From NCBI GenBank assembly GCA_903854805.1, contig CAINXK010000051.1:1-19523 (forward strand): a DNA stretch of 19,523 nucleotides, written 5' to 3'. Below are positions 6,992 through 14,543 of the stretch, piece by piece. The stretch's first letter is position 1, and every line of letters starts with the position of its first letter. The position numbers and the translations under genes are program-made. This stretch comes from an uncultured Anaerolineae bacterium (GTDB taxonomy: Bacteria; Chloroflexota; Anaerolineae; Anaerolineales; Villigracilaceae). The notes under the pieces were generated by a model, which was not told the DNA's origin, did no database searches, and worked only from the letters and a program-made list of their open reading frames with translations.

Positions 6992-9817
6992 ATGAATAAT
7001 ATTGATATCTGGAACGATCTGGGAAATCTTTATCTCAAAGCCAACGCCATTGATGCGGCGATAGATGCATATAACAAAGCTCTTGAACAGGGTTATCAAT
7101 CCGCAGATATTTATAAAAATCTTGCCAGCGCTTATGTCAGCCATGGCAATCTGCAGGATTCAATTCCAATGTTGCAAAAAAGTATCGACCTGCTTTCTGA
7201 TGATAAAGAGCGAGCGATAGTATTTACCGTAATCGGGGATTGTTACAGGCGCATGGCTGATTTTGATAATGCAATTGCTTCTTTTAAGAAGGCGATTGAT
7301 CTTGAGCCAGGCAATCCGGGCTTATGCGTTGGCTTGGGACATGTTCAGCGCGATCTGGAGAGATTGTACGGTTTTGAAAAGAATGATGATAATTTGCCCA
7401 GCGCTGAAGAATCAAGCTTGGCGAATGATTTAGTTGCATTTCACAGCCCGATGTTTCTGTTTTCCCACGATGAATCTTCGGAAGATTTGACTCAAGGTGT
7501 CAATCGATCCGGGCTATTGCCCTGGTACCCGCTGGAAGAACTGGCGGAGGGTCTAATGAATGTTCATGCTGACAACCAGGCGGTCCTTTCTGGAACAATT
7601 GAAGCTGCACCTGAAAATCCAGGTTTTATTGGCGAACAGGCCAGCCCAGTTGAAGCGATTGCTTCCGAGAGTCTTGTTGTTGAACTGGACCACTCTGGCC
7701 CGGATTTGTTTTCTAAACCAAGGCCCGAGGATGGTTTATCTGGAAAAATTTATATTCCCGGCCTGACAGGGGATGAGCTTTCTGGTCATGAAAGCAGCTT
7801 TGAGCAGAACCTTGATGCGGATATTGATCCAGAAAAAGAAAACGGCGTGCAGGCGACCATGCTTTTGACCCTGGGAATCATGCATTGGAGAAATGGCAGC
7901 CTTGACGAGGCGGATGCCATGCTTCAATCGGCAATCAATTATTCGGTAAAGATCCATAATCCCTGGTTCCAGGCCCTTTCCTGGAATGCGCTTGCACTGG
8001 TAAAAACTGCACTCGGCGATATTGTCGCAGCCATCCAGGCTTATTTGAAAGCGGTGGAGCTGGCCCCGGGTCAGTTCTTCCCCTGGAATAATGTCGGAAG
8101 TTTGTACGGCAGCTTGGACTGCCACGATAAAGCCTTGAAAGCATTCCTGAAAGCGATCCGGCAATACCCAGAAGATTCGGTCAGCTGGGATGGGTTGGGT
8201 GATATTTATGCAAAACTGGGTCGTATGGATGATGCGATCGCTTCCTACCAATTGGGTAACGTGTTTGAAAAGCGAGCTCAGGGTGCTGATGCCATAAAGA
8301 CGTATGAAAAAGCGCTTGATTTTTATCAGTATACAATATCATCATTTGAAACTGAAGCGAGCGGTACGCCTGAGAATTACGACTCGTTGAAGGAAGATCA
8401 AATTCCTGCCGCAGCTGAATTGCAGAGTGAGACATATCCGATTGTGGAGACTTTGCCAGAGGCAGCGGCTGATTCTGAAAATGGAGCCTACGATCTTGCC
8501 ATCAATATTTCTGCAGAAGCCGTAAATGATATCAGTCTGGCAGAGCCGGTTGCCCTGGCGGATGAACCTGATAGCACCAGTCTTGAAATGTTTGCTAAGA
8601 CCAGTCCTGAGATTCTGGTCGTGGCTGAAGATTTGAGCATGCTGCCTGGCCTCCTGGATGAACACGAAGCAATCAGCGACTCAGGTATAAGCATCGAAAC
8701 GCCTGAAGCAAGCAGTGCAGAATTTTCCCAGGCTGATATTTCTGAAAATTTGGAACTGAGTGTTGCGCTGGTCACTGAAGATTTATCAGCAGTCAAGGCA
8801 TTCGATGTTGAGCCATTGGCAACCCCGTTTGGTGGCCAACCAGAAGCAAACCTTGAGCCGGCTGATGGTGTTTTGCCAGAAGTGGAAAATAACGATCATC
8901 ATCAGGGTTTGACTGATACCCTGCCAGAATTGCCCCGTGACGAAGAATTACAATCCGCTGCCGGTGTTGAAGTCTCAGAACCTTGGGGCGAGCCAGCTGG
9001 GCAGACCCTCAACCCGACGCCAGTGGTATTGATTGATAATGAAACCGACGCAACGAATGCCAACAGCGAAAACTGCACCGAAGGCGTTGTTTCGGGTGGA
9101 TCTACCGAATCGCGGCCGGAAGTTGATCCGAGCCCGGTTGTTGAGCATAATGTACTTGTGTCTGAGAATTTACTGCCCCGCGTGGCTTCAAATGGCCCAC
9201 TGAGTGAACTGCCACCAGTAGTAACGATCGGACCTGCGCCAATCCTTGGCCCGGAAAGTATTGCTGCAAACATTGCAGCCGGCGAAGTAGTTGTCCGGGA
9301 AAACCCAAAGAATGATCGCGCCTGGGATAAGCTGGGTAATTTATATCGGATCAGCCAGCGGAATCCTGATGCAACCCACGCATATGAACAAGCGGTCGCG
9401 CTTGAACCGACCAAATACATCTACCATTATCAATTGGGTGCCGTGTATGCCGCCGAGGGGAACTATACAGATGCCATCGGCCAGCTTTTACAAGTTGTCG
9501 AGCTAAACCCAACGTTTATTTTTGCTCATTGTGCTCTGGCAAGTTATATGCGTAAAATTGGGAAGCAAGCTGAATCACAGGCGCATATCGAGATTGCCCT
9601 GCCGCACATGGCTAAAGAAAAAGAATATGATCGGGCTTGTTTTGAATCTATTCGCGGAAACATTGACAAAGCTCTGGAACTGCTTACAATTGCTTTAGAC
9701 AAGAATCAAACAACGATTGAGTGGATCAGGCGTGATCTGGATCTGGATTTTATCCGCCAGGATCCTCGCTACAAGCAGTTTGAAGCGCATTTCTCGCAAA
9801 GTATTGTTCAGCATTAG
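6992..9817 (+). CDS. Large TPR protein with long acidic linker
   Basis: This 941-residue soluble protein starts 12 nt after the ParB fusion and has a strong AGGAG 7 nt before its ATG (6980-6984). It has three TPR areas: the three-TPR cassette at about 3-106, a four- to five-repeat block at 287-450, and a C-terminal block at 767-930. The C-terminal block ends in YDRACFESIRGNIDKALELL and DLDFIRQDPRYKQF, a common way for bacterial TPR proteins to finish. The middle block is clearly paralogous to the first block of the 892-residue gene: both carry ALVKT, then A-IQAY, then WNN-GSLY, then SW-GLG. Residues 450-765 are acidic, rich in E, D, S, A and P, poor in K and R, and probably disordered. No enzymatic domain is seen. 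Most likely an assembly or scaffold partner of its operon neighbours. Confidence 0.85.
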   Translation: MNNIDIWNDLGNLYLKANAIDAAIDAYNKALEQGYQSADIYKNLASAYVSHGNLQDSIPMLQKSIDLLSDDKERAIVFTVIGDCYRRMADFDNAIASFKKAIDLEPGNPGLCVGLGHVQRDLERLYGFEKNDDNLPSAEESSLANDLVAFHSPMFLFSHDESSEDLTQGVNRSGLLPWYPLEELAEGLMNVHADNQAVLSGTIEAAPENPGFIGEQASPVEAIASESLVVELDHSGPDLFSKPRPEDGLSGKIYIPGLTGDELSGHESSFEQNLDADIDPEKENGVQATMLLTLGIMHWRNGSLDEADAMLQSAINYSVKIHNPWFQALSWNALALVKTALGDIVAAIQAYLKAVELAPGQFFPWNNVGSLYGSLDCHDKALKAFLKAIRQYPEDSVSWDGLGDIYAKLGRMDDAIASYQLGNVFEKRAQGADAIKTYEKALDFYQYTISSFETEASGTPENYDSLKEDQIPAAAELQSETYPIVETLPEAAADSENGAYDLAINISAEAVNDISLAEPVALADEPDSTSLEMFAKTSPEILVVAEDLSMLPGLLDEHEAISDSGISIETPEASSAEFSQADISENLELSVALVTEDLSAVKAFDVEPLATPFGGQPEANLEPADGVLPEVENNDHHQGLTDTLPELPRDEELQSAAGVEVSEPWGEPAGQTLNPTPVVLIDNETDATNANSENCTEGVVSGGSTESRPEVDPSPVVEHNVLVSENLLPRVASNGPLSELPPVVTIGPAPILGPESIAANIAAGEVVVRENPKNDRAWDKLGNLYRISQRNPDATHAYEQAVALEPTKYIYHYQLGAVYAAEGNYTDAIGQLLQVVELNPTFIFAHCALASYMRKIGKQAESQAHIEIALPHMAKEKEYDRACFESIRGNIDKALELLTIALDKNQTTIEWIRRDLDLDFIRQDPRYKQFEAHFSQSIVQH

Positions 9818-9848
9818 GTAGATCGAATTCCAGTCCTGGTTTGTGTTC

Positions 9849-9877
9849 TTAACGCCGGTTTAGATCGCTGATATTAT
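9849..9877 (+). promoter_or_regulatory. candidate sigma-70-type promoter upstream of the peptidase gene
   Basis: A -35-like TTAACG (9849-9854) and a -10-like TATTAT (9872-9877) are spaced by 17 nt. The 8-mer CGCCGGTT occurs just inside it (9853-9860) and again downstream (9884-9891), 31 nt apart and in the same orientation. Transcription would start near 9884 and cross the hairpin at 9936-9974 before reaching the peptidase gene. The boxes are moderate matches and could be chance. Confidence 0.35.
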
Positions 9878-9935
9878 GTGGGGCGCCGGTTGTTGAGAAT
9901 CATGGAGAACCAATTCTGCCACAATTGAGTGGATC

Positions 9936-9974
9936 AAAAAACACCTCGTGTTAAAATCACAGAGGTGTTTTTTT
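9936..9974 (+). terminator. intrinsic terminator, or attenuator, ahead of the peptidase gene
   Basis: AAAAAACACCTC (9936-9947) pairs perfectly with GAGGTGTTTTTT (9962-9973) around a 14-nt loop, and a T-run closes the 3' side. This is a standard rho-independent shape for the plus strand. It lies 118 nt after the stop of the last TPR gene and only 27 nt before the next ATG, with that gene's AGGAG starting 17 nt after the T-run. It would end the TPR operon, but it also sits in the likely leader of the peptidase gene. Confidence 0.75.
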
Positions 9975-10001
9975 AAGATCGAAACTTTAAAGGAGCCAAT
10001 T

Positions 10002-11369
10002 ATGTCCAAGGTTGCTCGAACACGCTCAGATGTTGATATTCGTTCAGGCGCCAAATCCAGCGCGAGTATTTTGGATCGTATTCCAGCAGATTGTCCGGTC
10101 GAAATTCTTGAAGATTTAAATGGTTGGTTCAAAGTTAAACCTGCCCGGATGGTTCACGGTGTCTCGGGGTATTTACCCGAGGCCGCGCTTACATTTCCTC
10201 CCGTGGAAAAAGCCCCGGTTTTTCCAGAGCTTTCAACTGCAGAAGGGACCAAGTTGGGGACTTCCGTGCACCCGACGGTTAAGCTGACCACATTTTTGCA
10301 ATGGCTGATTGCTGGTGGCAAGCCGGAGTGGATCCTGGAAAGGGTCTGGTCAGAGTTGAGTAAGGCGCAACAAACGGAGCTTATTGAAAAAATTCGCACA
10401 GCCACCAGCGGGAATCAACCCCTTTGGGATTCGTGGATTGGGGGCAATAAAACCAATGCGCGGCTTGATGAAGTTGTCATGCTCGAGTGGATCGTGATGA
10501 TGGAGGGTGGGCGCGAAGTCTATGCCATCCGTGATCATTATGTGTATATCGATCCACTAAAAAATATCAGTTATTTCGGTTGTGCGCTTAAAGGTCAGGT
10601 GATGCGATGGACAGGAAGTGTTCGCGTCAGCGACAAGGATGGAAAGCGTAGGAGTTATTATGAGGTCGATTTTTACCGGATGAGCCGGTATTTGCACGGG
10701 TGGTTCCGCGCCGATATTGTTGCCGATTATCTGTATCCAAGTTCTGAACTCGACCCAACCATCGAAGCCAACGCCCTGACGGTTTTCGACCTGAAAAAAC
10801 CCATCTTGCGTCATCCACAAGACCAGGCCATCGCTGATTCGAAATTGAAAGGCTACAATGCGGCTCAATACGTCGATATCTTTCCCGCATCCGGAAAGCA
10901 TATTGTTCACTACTCTTTGTGTGGTGAGTTTTGTGTTGCCACGCTGAGCGGAAAGGATATTCTTCCCACTCTCAAAAAATGGTTGGAAAGTAAGTATTGG
11001 CGGGCTGCTTCCATTTTGAACAATCCTCATGAAGGCACCAGTGCGGCTGACCTGCAGACATTGCTGACAGCGAATGGTCTCAAGGGTGAGTTATATTCAT
11101 CAATCCCCACCACTCCACAAATCATTAAAGATAGGCTGGCATCTGGTCAGTATGCAATTGTTGGTTGTGGGATCAATAGCGGCGGTAAAGTCAAAGCAGA
11201 CGGTCGAATTCGGCACTGGGTGGTGCTTGAGGATATCATCCCGAGTGGGAATAGTGGTTGGGTGCGAGTATACAACCCCTTCCAAAACCGGGAAGAAGTT
11301 TATAACTATACAACCTTCATTGCGTCTTCAGGGGTGGGGGCGGGTCTTTGGATTATACCTGCAGCCTAG
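10002..11369 (+). CDS. SH3-like domain plus C39-like cysteine peptidase, cytoplasmic
   Basis: The 455-residue protein begins with a bacterial SH3-like fold (residues 1-65: DVDIRSGAKSSASIL, then VEILEDLNGWFKVKP, then GYLPEAAL). A second SH3-like stretch is plausible near 205-245 (YYEVDF, then GWFRADIVADYL). The C-terminal 160 residues resemble papain-fold C39-like peptidases, with a cysteine in LCGEFCVATL (Cys307, with Cys311 four on), a histidine in IRHWVVLED (His405) and an amide in VYNPFQN (Asn425), spaced as in a Cys-His-Asn/Asp triad. C39 peptidases cut leader or other peptides; related folds act on cell-wall or ubiquitin-like substrates. There is no signal peptide or membrane segment. 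I chose the ATG at 10002, preceded by AGGAG (9991-9995), over an in-frame ATG at 9948 that lies in the terminator loop. It is a separate unit, or at most a read-through member of the TPR operon. Confidence 0.75.
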   Translation: MSKVARTRSDVDIRSGAKSSASILDRIPADCPVEILEDLNGWFKVKPARMVHGVSGYLPEAALTFPPVEKAPVFPELSTAEGTKLGTSVHPTVKLTTFLQWLIAGGKPEWILERVWSELSKAQQTELIEKIRTATSGNQPLWDSWIGGNKTNARLDEVVMLEWIVMMEGGREVYAIRDHYVYIDPLKNISYFGCALKGQVMRWTGSVRVSDKDGKRRSYYEVDFYRMSRYLHGWFRADIVADYLYPSSELDPTIEANALTVFDLKKPILRHPQDQAIADSKLKGYNAAQYVDIFPASGKHIVHYSLCGEFCVATLSGKDILPTLKKWLESKYWRAASILNNPHEGTSAADLQTLLTANGLKGELYSSIPTTPQIIKDRLASGQYAIVGCGINSGGKVKADGRIRHWVVLEDIIPSGNSGWVRVYNPFQNREEVYNYTTFIASSGVGAGLWIIPAA

Positions 11370-11412
11370 TTCTGATGGCCTGCCTATGGCCGTCCTAAAA
11401 GTACAAGGTCAT

Positions 11413-11457
11413 AAAATAAATACACCTGGAGCTTCGAGCTCCAGGTGTATTTATTTT
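11413..11457. terminator. bidirectional intrinsic terminator between convergent genes
   Basis: Two perfectly complementary 21-nt arms (11413-11433 and 11437-11457) flank a TCG loop. The inner stem is GC-rich (ACACCTGGAGCT), and the base is A-rich on one side and T-rich on the other, so each strand reads as stem plus T-run. It ends the plus-strand peptidase transcript 43 nt after its stop. It also ends the minus-strand kinase operon, whose last codon and TAA stop (11453-11451) lie inside the stem. Confidence 0.85.
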
Positions 11458-13061
11458 GCCGATCGCAAAGTAGCCGTGAATGTTGTGCCTGCCGATGTGC
11501 TGCTGGTTAGCTTGATGCTGCCCCCTAACCCTTCAAGGATGGATTTGACGATGTACAATCCGACCCCACTCCCAGGTATTTCTGCAATGGTTACTTCACG
11601 TGCTCGAAAGAAGCGTTCAAATAAGTGGATTGTTTCATGTGCGGGGATACCCATGCCCTGGTCGATGACAGCCACCTGCACTTCGGGTCCGTCGTGTGTG
11701 ACCTTTATTTTAACAATACTGCCCTCGGGCGAAAATTTAGTTGCATTATTAATGAGATTGATAAAAACTTGTTCAAGACCGCTTTTATCGCCAAGAATGA
11801 GGGGCGTGGTTTCAGGGTTGGATAGTTCAATCGAAATATTTTTTTTGCGAGCGATTGGTTTTATGGCCGAAATAGATTCTTGGAGAATTGTCTCCAGTAC
11901 GCTGGGCGCGATTTCCAAGTGCATCATCCCGCTTTCGAGCCTGCCAGCGATGAGCAACCTGTCGATTAAGATTTTTTGACGGTTCAATTCGCTGTTTAGA
12001 ATTTGCCAGTATTCTTCGATTTCCTCGGGCAGGCCGCCCTCTTGGATCAATTCTGCCATTAGAATGGATGATGTGACCGGGGTGCGCAGCTCATGAGATG
12101 CCTGGTTGATAAAGTCGGATTTCATTTGCTTTAATTCGGCCTGATCCGTGACATCACGGATCACGATCAGGGCTTCATGTTGACCGATTGGGTCGAGACG
12201 AGATTCATAGACTTTATTGCTGAAGGGGAGTTTAAATTCTTCCAGTATTTGATGTTTCAGAAAACGGTTTTTTTTCCTGCCCTGAATAATTTTATTGACG
12301 ATGTTTTTTGGCCATATTTCGGAAAGCATTTTCCCCGAAATAACATCGCGGTTGATAAAAAGCGGATGGTCTTTTCGAGATGTGTAATCCAGGATCTTGC
12401 CGCTTGAGTCTATGCGAATGACGAGGTCTGGCAGGGCGTCGATGATGATTCGATTTCGAATCTCGTTTTCCCGAAATTTTTCTTCAAATCGGTTACGTTC
12501 CAGTATTGCGCCGATCAGGTTGGTTGAGATTCGCAGAGCGTCACGTAGAGCGGGATGCCAGGTTTGTTCTTTTTGAGTATCGATTATCCCAAGATATCCT
12601 TGGGAAGTATCTAATGGGTTTGTGGGGAGAATTGCCAGCGAGAATACTGATTTTTCGGTTGCTGCAGCGTTTTGGATGGCAGATTCGAGAAAGAAACCAT
12701 CTTGCGTCTGTCCAATCCGGACGATGTATGGTTCGAGCAGGGAAACCAGGTTGAGTCTCTCTGATCCGGGTCTGTGCCAAATAAACTTATGATGGGCCGT
12801 AGGTTTGCTTAAATTTAGATCTATTTCAAATAAAACGCAACAATTAACGTTTATGGCCTTCCCGATTGATGCCAACACATCCAGGATGTGTTCTTCGCTG
12901 GTTGCATTTCGCAGCATGCGCGCAGAAGCCGAACTGACCATGGCGAGAATACGATCATGAATCTGTAATTCTTGTGCTGATGGCCGGTAATCATCATTTC
13001 CCCAATCCCTGGGCTTTGGCATGCTACCAGGTTCGATGCCAGGATGGCCTTTTTCAGGCAT
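11451..13061 (-). CDS. Soluble sensor histidine kinase (GAF-PAS-HisKA-HATPase)
   Basis: This 536-residue kinase has no membrane segment. Residues about 50-195 look like a GAF domain (ILDVLASIGKAINVNCCVLFEI, ending LRISTNLIGAILERN). About 205-310 is a PAS domain (IIDALPDLVIRIDSSGKILDY, ending ALIVIRDVTDQAEL). HisKA carries the phosphoacceptor histidine 323 in ASHELRTPV. The ATP-binding part has the N box INNATKFSPEG, G1 VIDQGMGIP, F box LFERFF and G2 GSGVGLYIVKS, all intact. It starts inside the end of the upstream REC-kinase gene (ATGCCTGA, 8-nt overlap, with AGGAAG upstream in that gene), so the two are made together. It should autophosphorylate and pass phosphate to a receiver, plausibly the coupled REC protein or those of the divergent operon. 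The input signal is unknown. Confidence 0.9.
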   Translation of the reverse strand: MPEKGHPGIEPGSMPKPRDWGNDDYRPSAQELQIHDRILAMVSSASARMLRNATSEEHILDVLASIGKAINVNCCVLFEIDLNLSKPTAHHKFIWHRPGSERLNLVSLLEPYIVRIGQTQDGFFLESAIQNAAATEKSVFSLAILPTNPLDTSQGYLGIIDTQKEQTWHPALRDALRISTNLIGAILERNRFEEKFRENEIRNRIIIDALPDLVIRIDSSGKILDYTSRKDHPLFINRDVISGKMLSEIWPKNIVNKIIQGRKKNRFLKHQILEEFKLPFSNKVYESRLDPIGQHEALIVIRDVTDQAELKQMKSDFINQASHELRTPVTSSILMAELIQEGGLPEEIEEYWQILNSELNRQKILIDRLLIAGRLESGMMHLEIAPSVLETILQESISAIKPIARKKNISIELSNPETTPLILGDKSGLEQVFINLINNATKFSPEGSIVKIKVTHDGPEVQVAVIDQGMGIPAHETIHLFERFFRAREVTIAEIPGSGVGLYIVKSILEGLGGSIKLTSSTSAGTTFTATLRSAK

Positions 13062-14190
13062 TCGGAGCTTCCTTTTGCGAGGGCGGAATCAGCATCTCTA
13101 CGCACAATCCGGATTTTTGCGGAATGAACTTGATGCTGCCGCCATTGATCGTTGCAATGGCCTTTGCAATTGTTAGGCCGACACCCAGCCCTTCGTATTC
13201 ACGGCTATCACCCTGACTGATCTGATAAAAGCGCTCGAAAACTTTTTCCATCAGATGACTGGGGATGCCGGGGCCCTGGTCTGAAACCTGGATGGTGATG
13301 CCTTTGGCAGCCGATGAATGGATCGATACCTTTACTTCTCCAGCGGGTGGGCTGAATTTAAAGGCATTATCGACGAGATGGATGACGGCATGCATGAATT
13401 CAGCACGTGGTAAGTTTATTGCATCATTAATTTGAAGATCAAAGCTGAGGTTTATATTTTTTTCGCGATAGCGCTCAAGTCTTTTGGTAATGGGTTTTAC
13501 CAAGTGCAGCTGCGGGTCAATGACTTGTTGGAAGGTATTGAGTTGACCCTGATCAATATTTGTCAGGATAATAAAATCGTTTACAAGTGATTCCAATCTA
13601 TCCAGGTTCGATAATGCAACTTTGATAAATTCGATTTGTTGGGCCGGATCCGTATACTTGTGGGAAACGGCTAGTTGCAGGGGCATGATGATATTGGTTA
13701 ACGGTGTTCGAATTTCGTGATGGATATTTTGCAAGATTTCCCGGCGCAATTTATCCATTTCTTCGGCAGCAATTTGTTTAATCTGCTCACGCCCGCGCGC
13801 CTGTTCGGCTGCGATACGTCGAAATATTGCTTCAATGCGCACCAAAAGCTCTTCGGATTGAAATGGTTTTGTGATGTAATCATCCGCACCCTGTCGAATT
13901 CCCTGGATGCGATCTGAGGCTTTACTGCGGGCGGTTAAAAAAATAAATGGGATCGAAGCCAGCTCGGGTTCCTGGCTGAGTAATTTTCTGACTTCGAATC
14001 CGTTTGGAGGCGGCATCATTACATCCGAAAGGATTAAGTCGGGCTGCATTGCGCGGGCCAGTGCCAGTCCATCCGCCCCATTATTGGCAGAAATTATCTG
14101 ATATCCATTTCGGCGCAGCATGGCAGAAAGCCCTACCAATAAGGAAGGCTCGTCATCGATGATAAGGATTGTTTTGCCGTGCTCCATCAT
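13054..14190 (-). CDS. Receiver domain-histidine kinase hybrid (REC-HisKA-HATPase)
   Basis: The 378-residue soluble protein has an N-terminal receiver with the acidic pair in ILIIDDEPS, phosphoacceptor aspartate 56 in LSDVMMPPPNG and lysine in DDYITKPFQ. A coiled linker follows (RRIAAEQARGREQIKQIAA), then HisKA with histidine 158 in HHEIRTPL. The ATPase domain has the N box VDNAFKFSPP, G1 VSDQGPGIP, F box VFERFYQ and G2 GLGVGLTIAKA. A receiver placed before a kinase usually means the kinase is controlled by phosphorylation from another kinase. Two adjacent ATGs (14190 and 14187) follow a GAGAGAAAG sequence. The frame also extends to a TTG at 14202, but that codon would include the ribosome binding site, so I prefer 14190. 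It is the first gene of a two-gene operon with the GAF-PAS kinase. Confidence 0.88.
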   Translation of the reverse strand: MMEHGKTILIIDDEPSLLVGLSAMLRRNGYQIISANNGADGLALARAMQPDLILSDVMMPPPNGFEVRKLLSQEPELASIPFIFLTARSKASDRIQGIRQGADDYITKPFQSEELLVRIEAIFRRIAAEQARGREQIKQIAAEEMDKLRREILQNIHHEIRTPLTNIIMPLQLAVSHKYTDPAQQIEFIKVALSNLDRLESLVNDFIILTNIDQGQLNTFQQVIDPQLHLVKPITKRLERYREKNINLSFDLQINDAINLPRAEFMHAVIHLVDNAFKFSPPAGEVKVSIHSSAAKGITIQVSDQGPGIPSHLMEKVFERFYQISQGDSREYEGLGVGLTIAKAIATINGGSIKFIPQKSGLCVEMLIPPSQKEAPNA

Positions 14191-14220
14191 ACTTTCTCTC
14201 AATTTCGGGTATGGTAATTA

Positions 14221-14249
14221 TGTATAGAGGTGCCAGGCTTTTTTTGCAA
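14221..14249 (-). promoter_or_regulatory. candidate promoter for the REC-kinase/GAF-kinase operon
   Basis: On the minus strand TTGCAA (14249-14244) and TATACA (14226-14221) are separated by 17 nt, each matching four of six sigma-70 consensus bases. Initiation near 14214 would give a leader of about 25 nt before the ATG. The inverted repeat TGCCAGGC (14231-14238) / GCCTGGCA (14269-14276) overlaps the spacer, a usual place for an operator. Confidence 0.4.
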
Positions 14250-14543
14250 AAAGTTGTTCCCTGGCTGCGCCTGGCAGACTCGGGGAGTTGGGCGGAAAAT
14301 TAGTTACCCGGCTTTATCGTTTGCGCTCAGAGTCAGGATTGGCAAGTACTTGATTTTATCCTGTTTTAATCACTATTTTATGTCCTTTTGGAAACCAGAA
14401 ATTCGAACTGGGGTAAAATACAGTTAGTACTTTACCTTATGTGGGCAATCAGCCCACCCTACAATTTTCGCACCTTTTTTCCGCTTAAATGGTAAAGCAA
14501 CGTCATTTTCTCACCGATTTTATTTGTAATAACAGAGAGAGAC
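14250..14543. other. divergent intergenic region before the hybrid kinase
   Basis: This is the rest of the 350-nt region between two divergently transcribed kinase operons. It has no credible gene: the only open frame, near 14230-14427, has no ribosome binding site and no family resemblance. A weak plus-strand promoter candidate is TTGATT (14350-14355) with TATTTT (14374-14379), spacer 18. Two hairpins lie at 14412-14463. GAGAGAGA (about 14535-14542) is the likely ribosome binding site of the hybrid kinase. Confidence 0.4.
14412..14463. repeat. two adjacent small hairpins, possibly REP-like
   Basis: GGTAAAATAC (14412-14421) and GTACTTTACC (14427-14436) form an inverted repeat with one mismatch. 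Four bases later GTGGGC (14441-14446) pairs exactly with GCCCAC (14452-14457). Read on the minus strand, the second one begins TGTAGGGTGGGC. From memory, strings like that occur as dispersed repeats in several bacterial phyla, but a single copy cannot prove it. It could equally be an operator or leader structure of the hybrid kinase gene. Confidence 0.3.

Noticed and set aside
2622..9817. Repeated DNA-level similarity that could suggest a CRISPR or tandem satellite
   Set aside because: The similarity is at protein level, with the 34-residue TPR period, and falls in coding frame. There are no identical direct repeats with unique spacers.
9948..10001. Longer ATG start for the peptidase gene
   Set aside because: That ATG lies in the loop of the terminator hairpin and has no ribosome binding site; the ATG at 10002 follows AGGAG and begins the SH3 fold.
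11074..11979. A 301-residue plus-strand open frame
   Set aside because: It overlaps the end of the peptidase gene, runs through the bidirectional terminator and is then antisense to the kinase ATP-binding domain. Its translation resembles no family.
12142..12163. Near-perfect palindrome, 10-nt arms with a 2-nt centre, inside the GAF-PAS kinase gene
   Set aside because: It encodes the conserved IRDVTDQ end of a PAS domain. The codons for R-D-V-T-D give this symmetry naturally, so coding constraint explains it.
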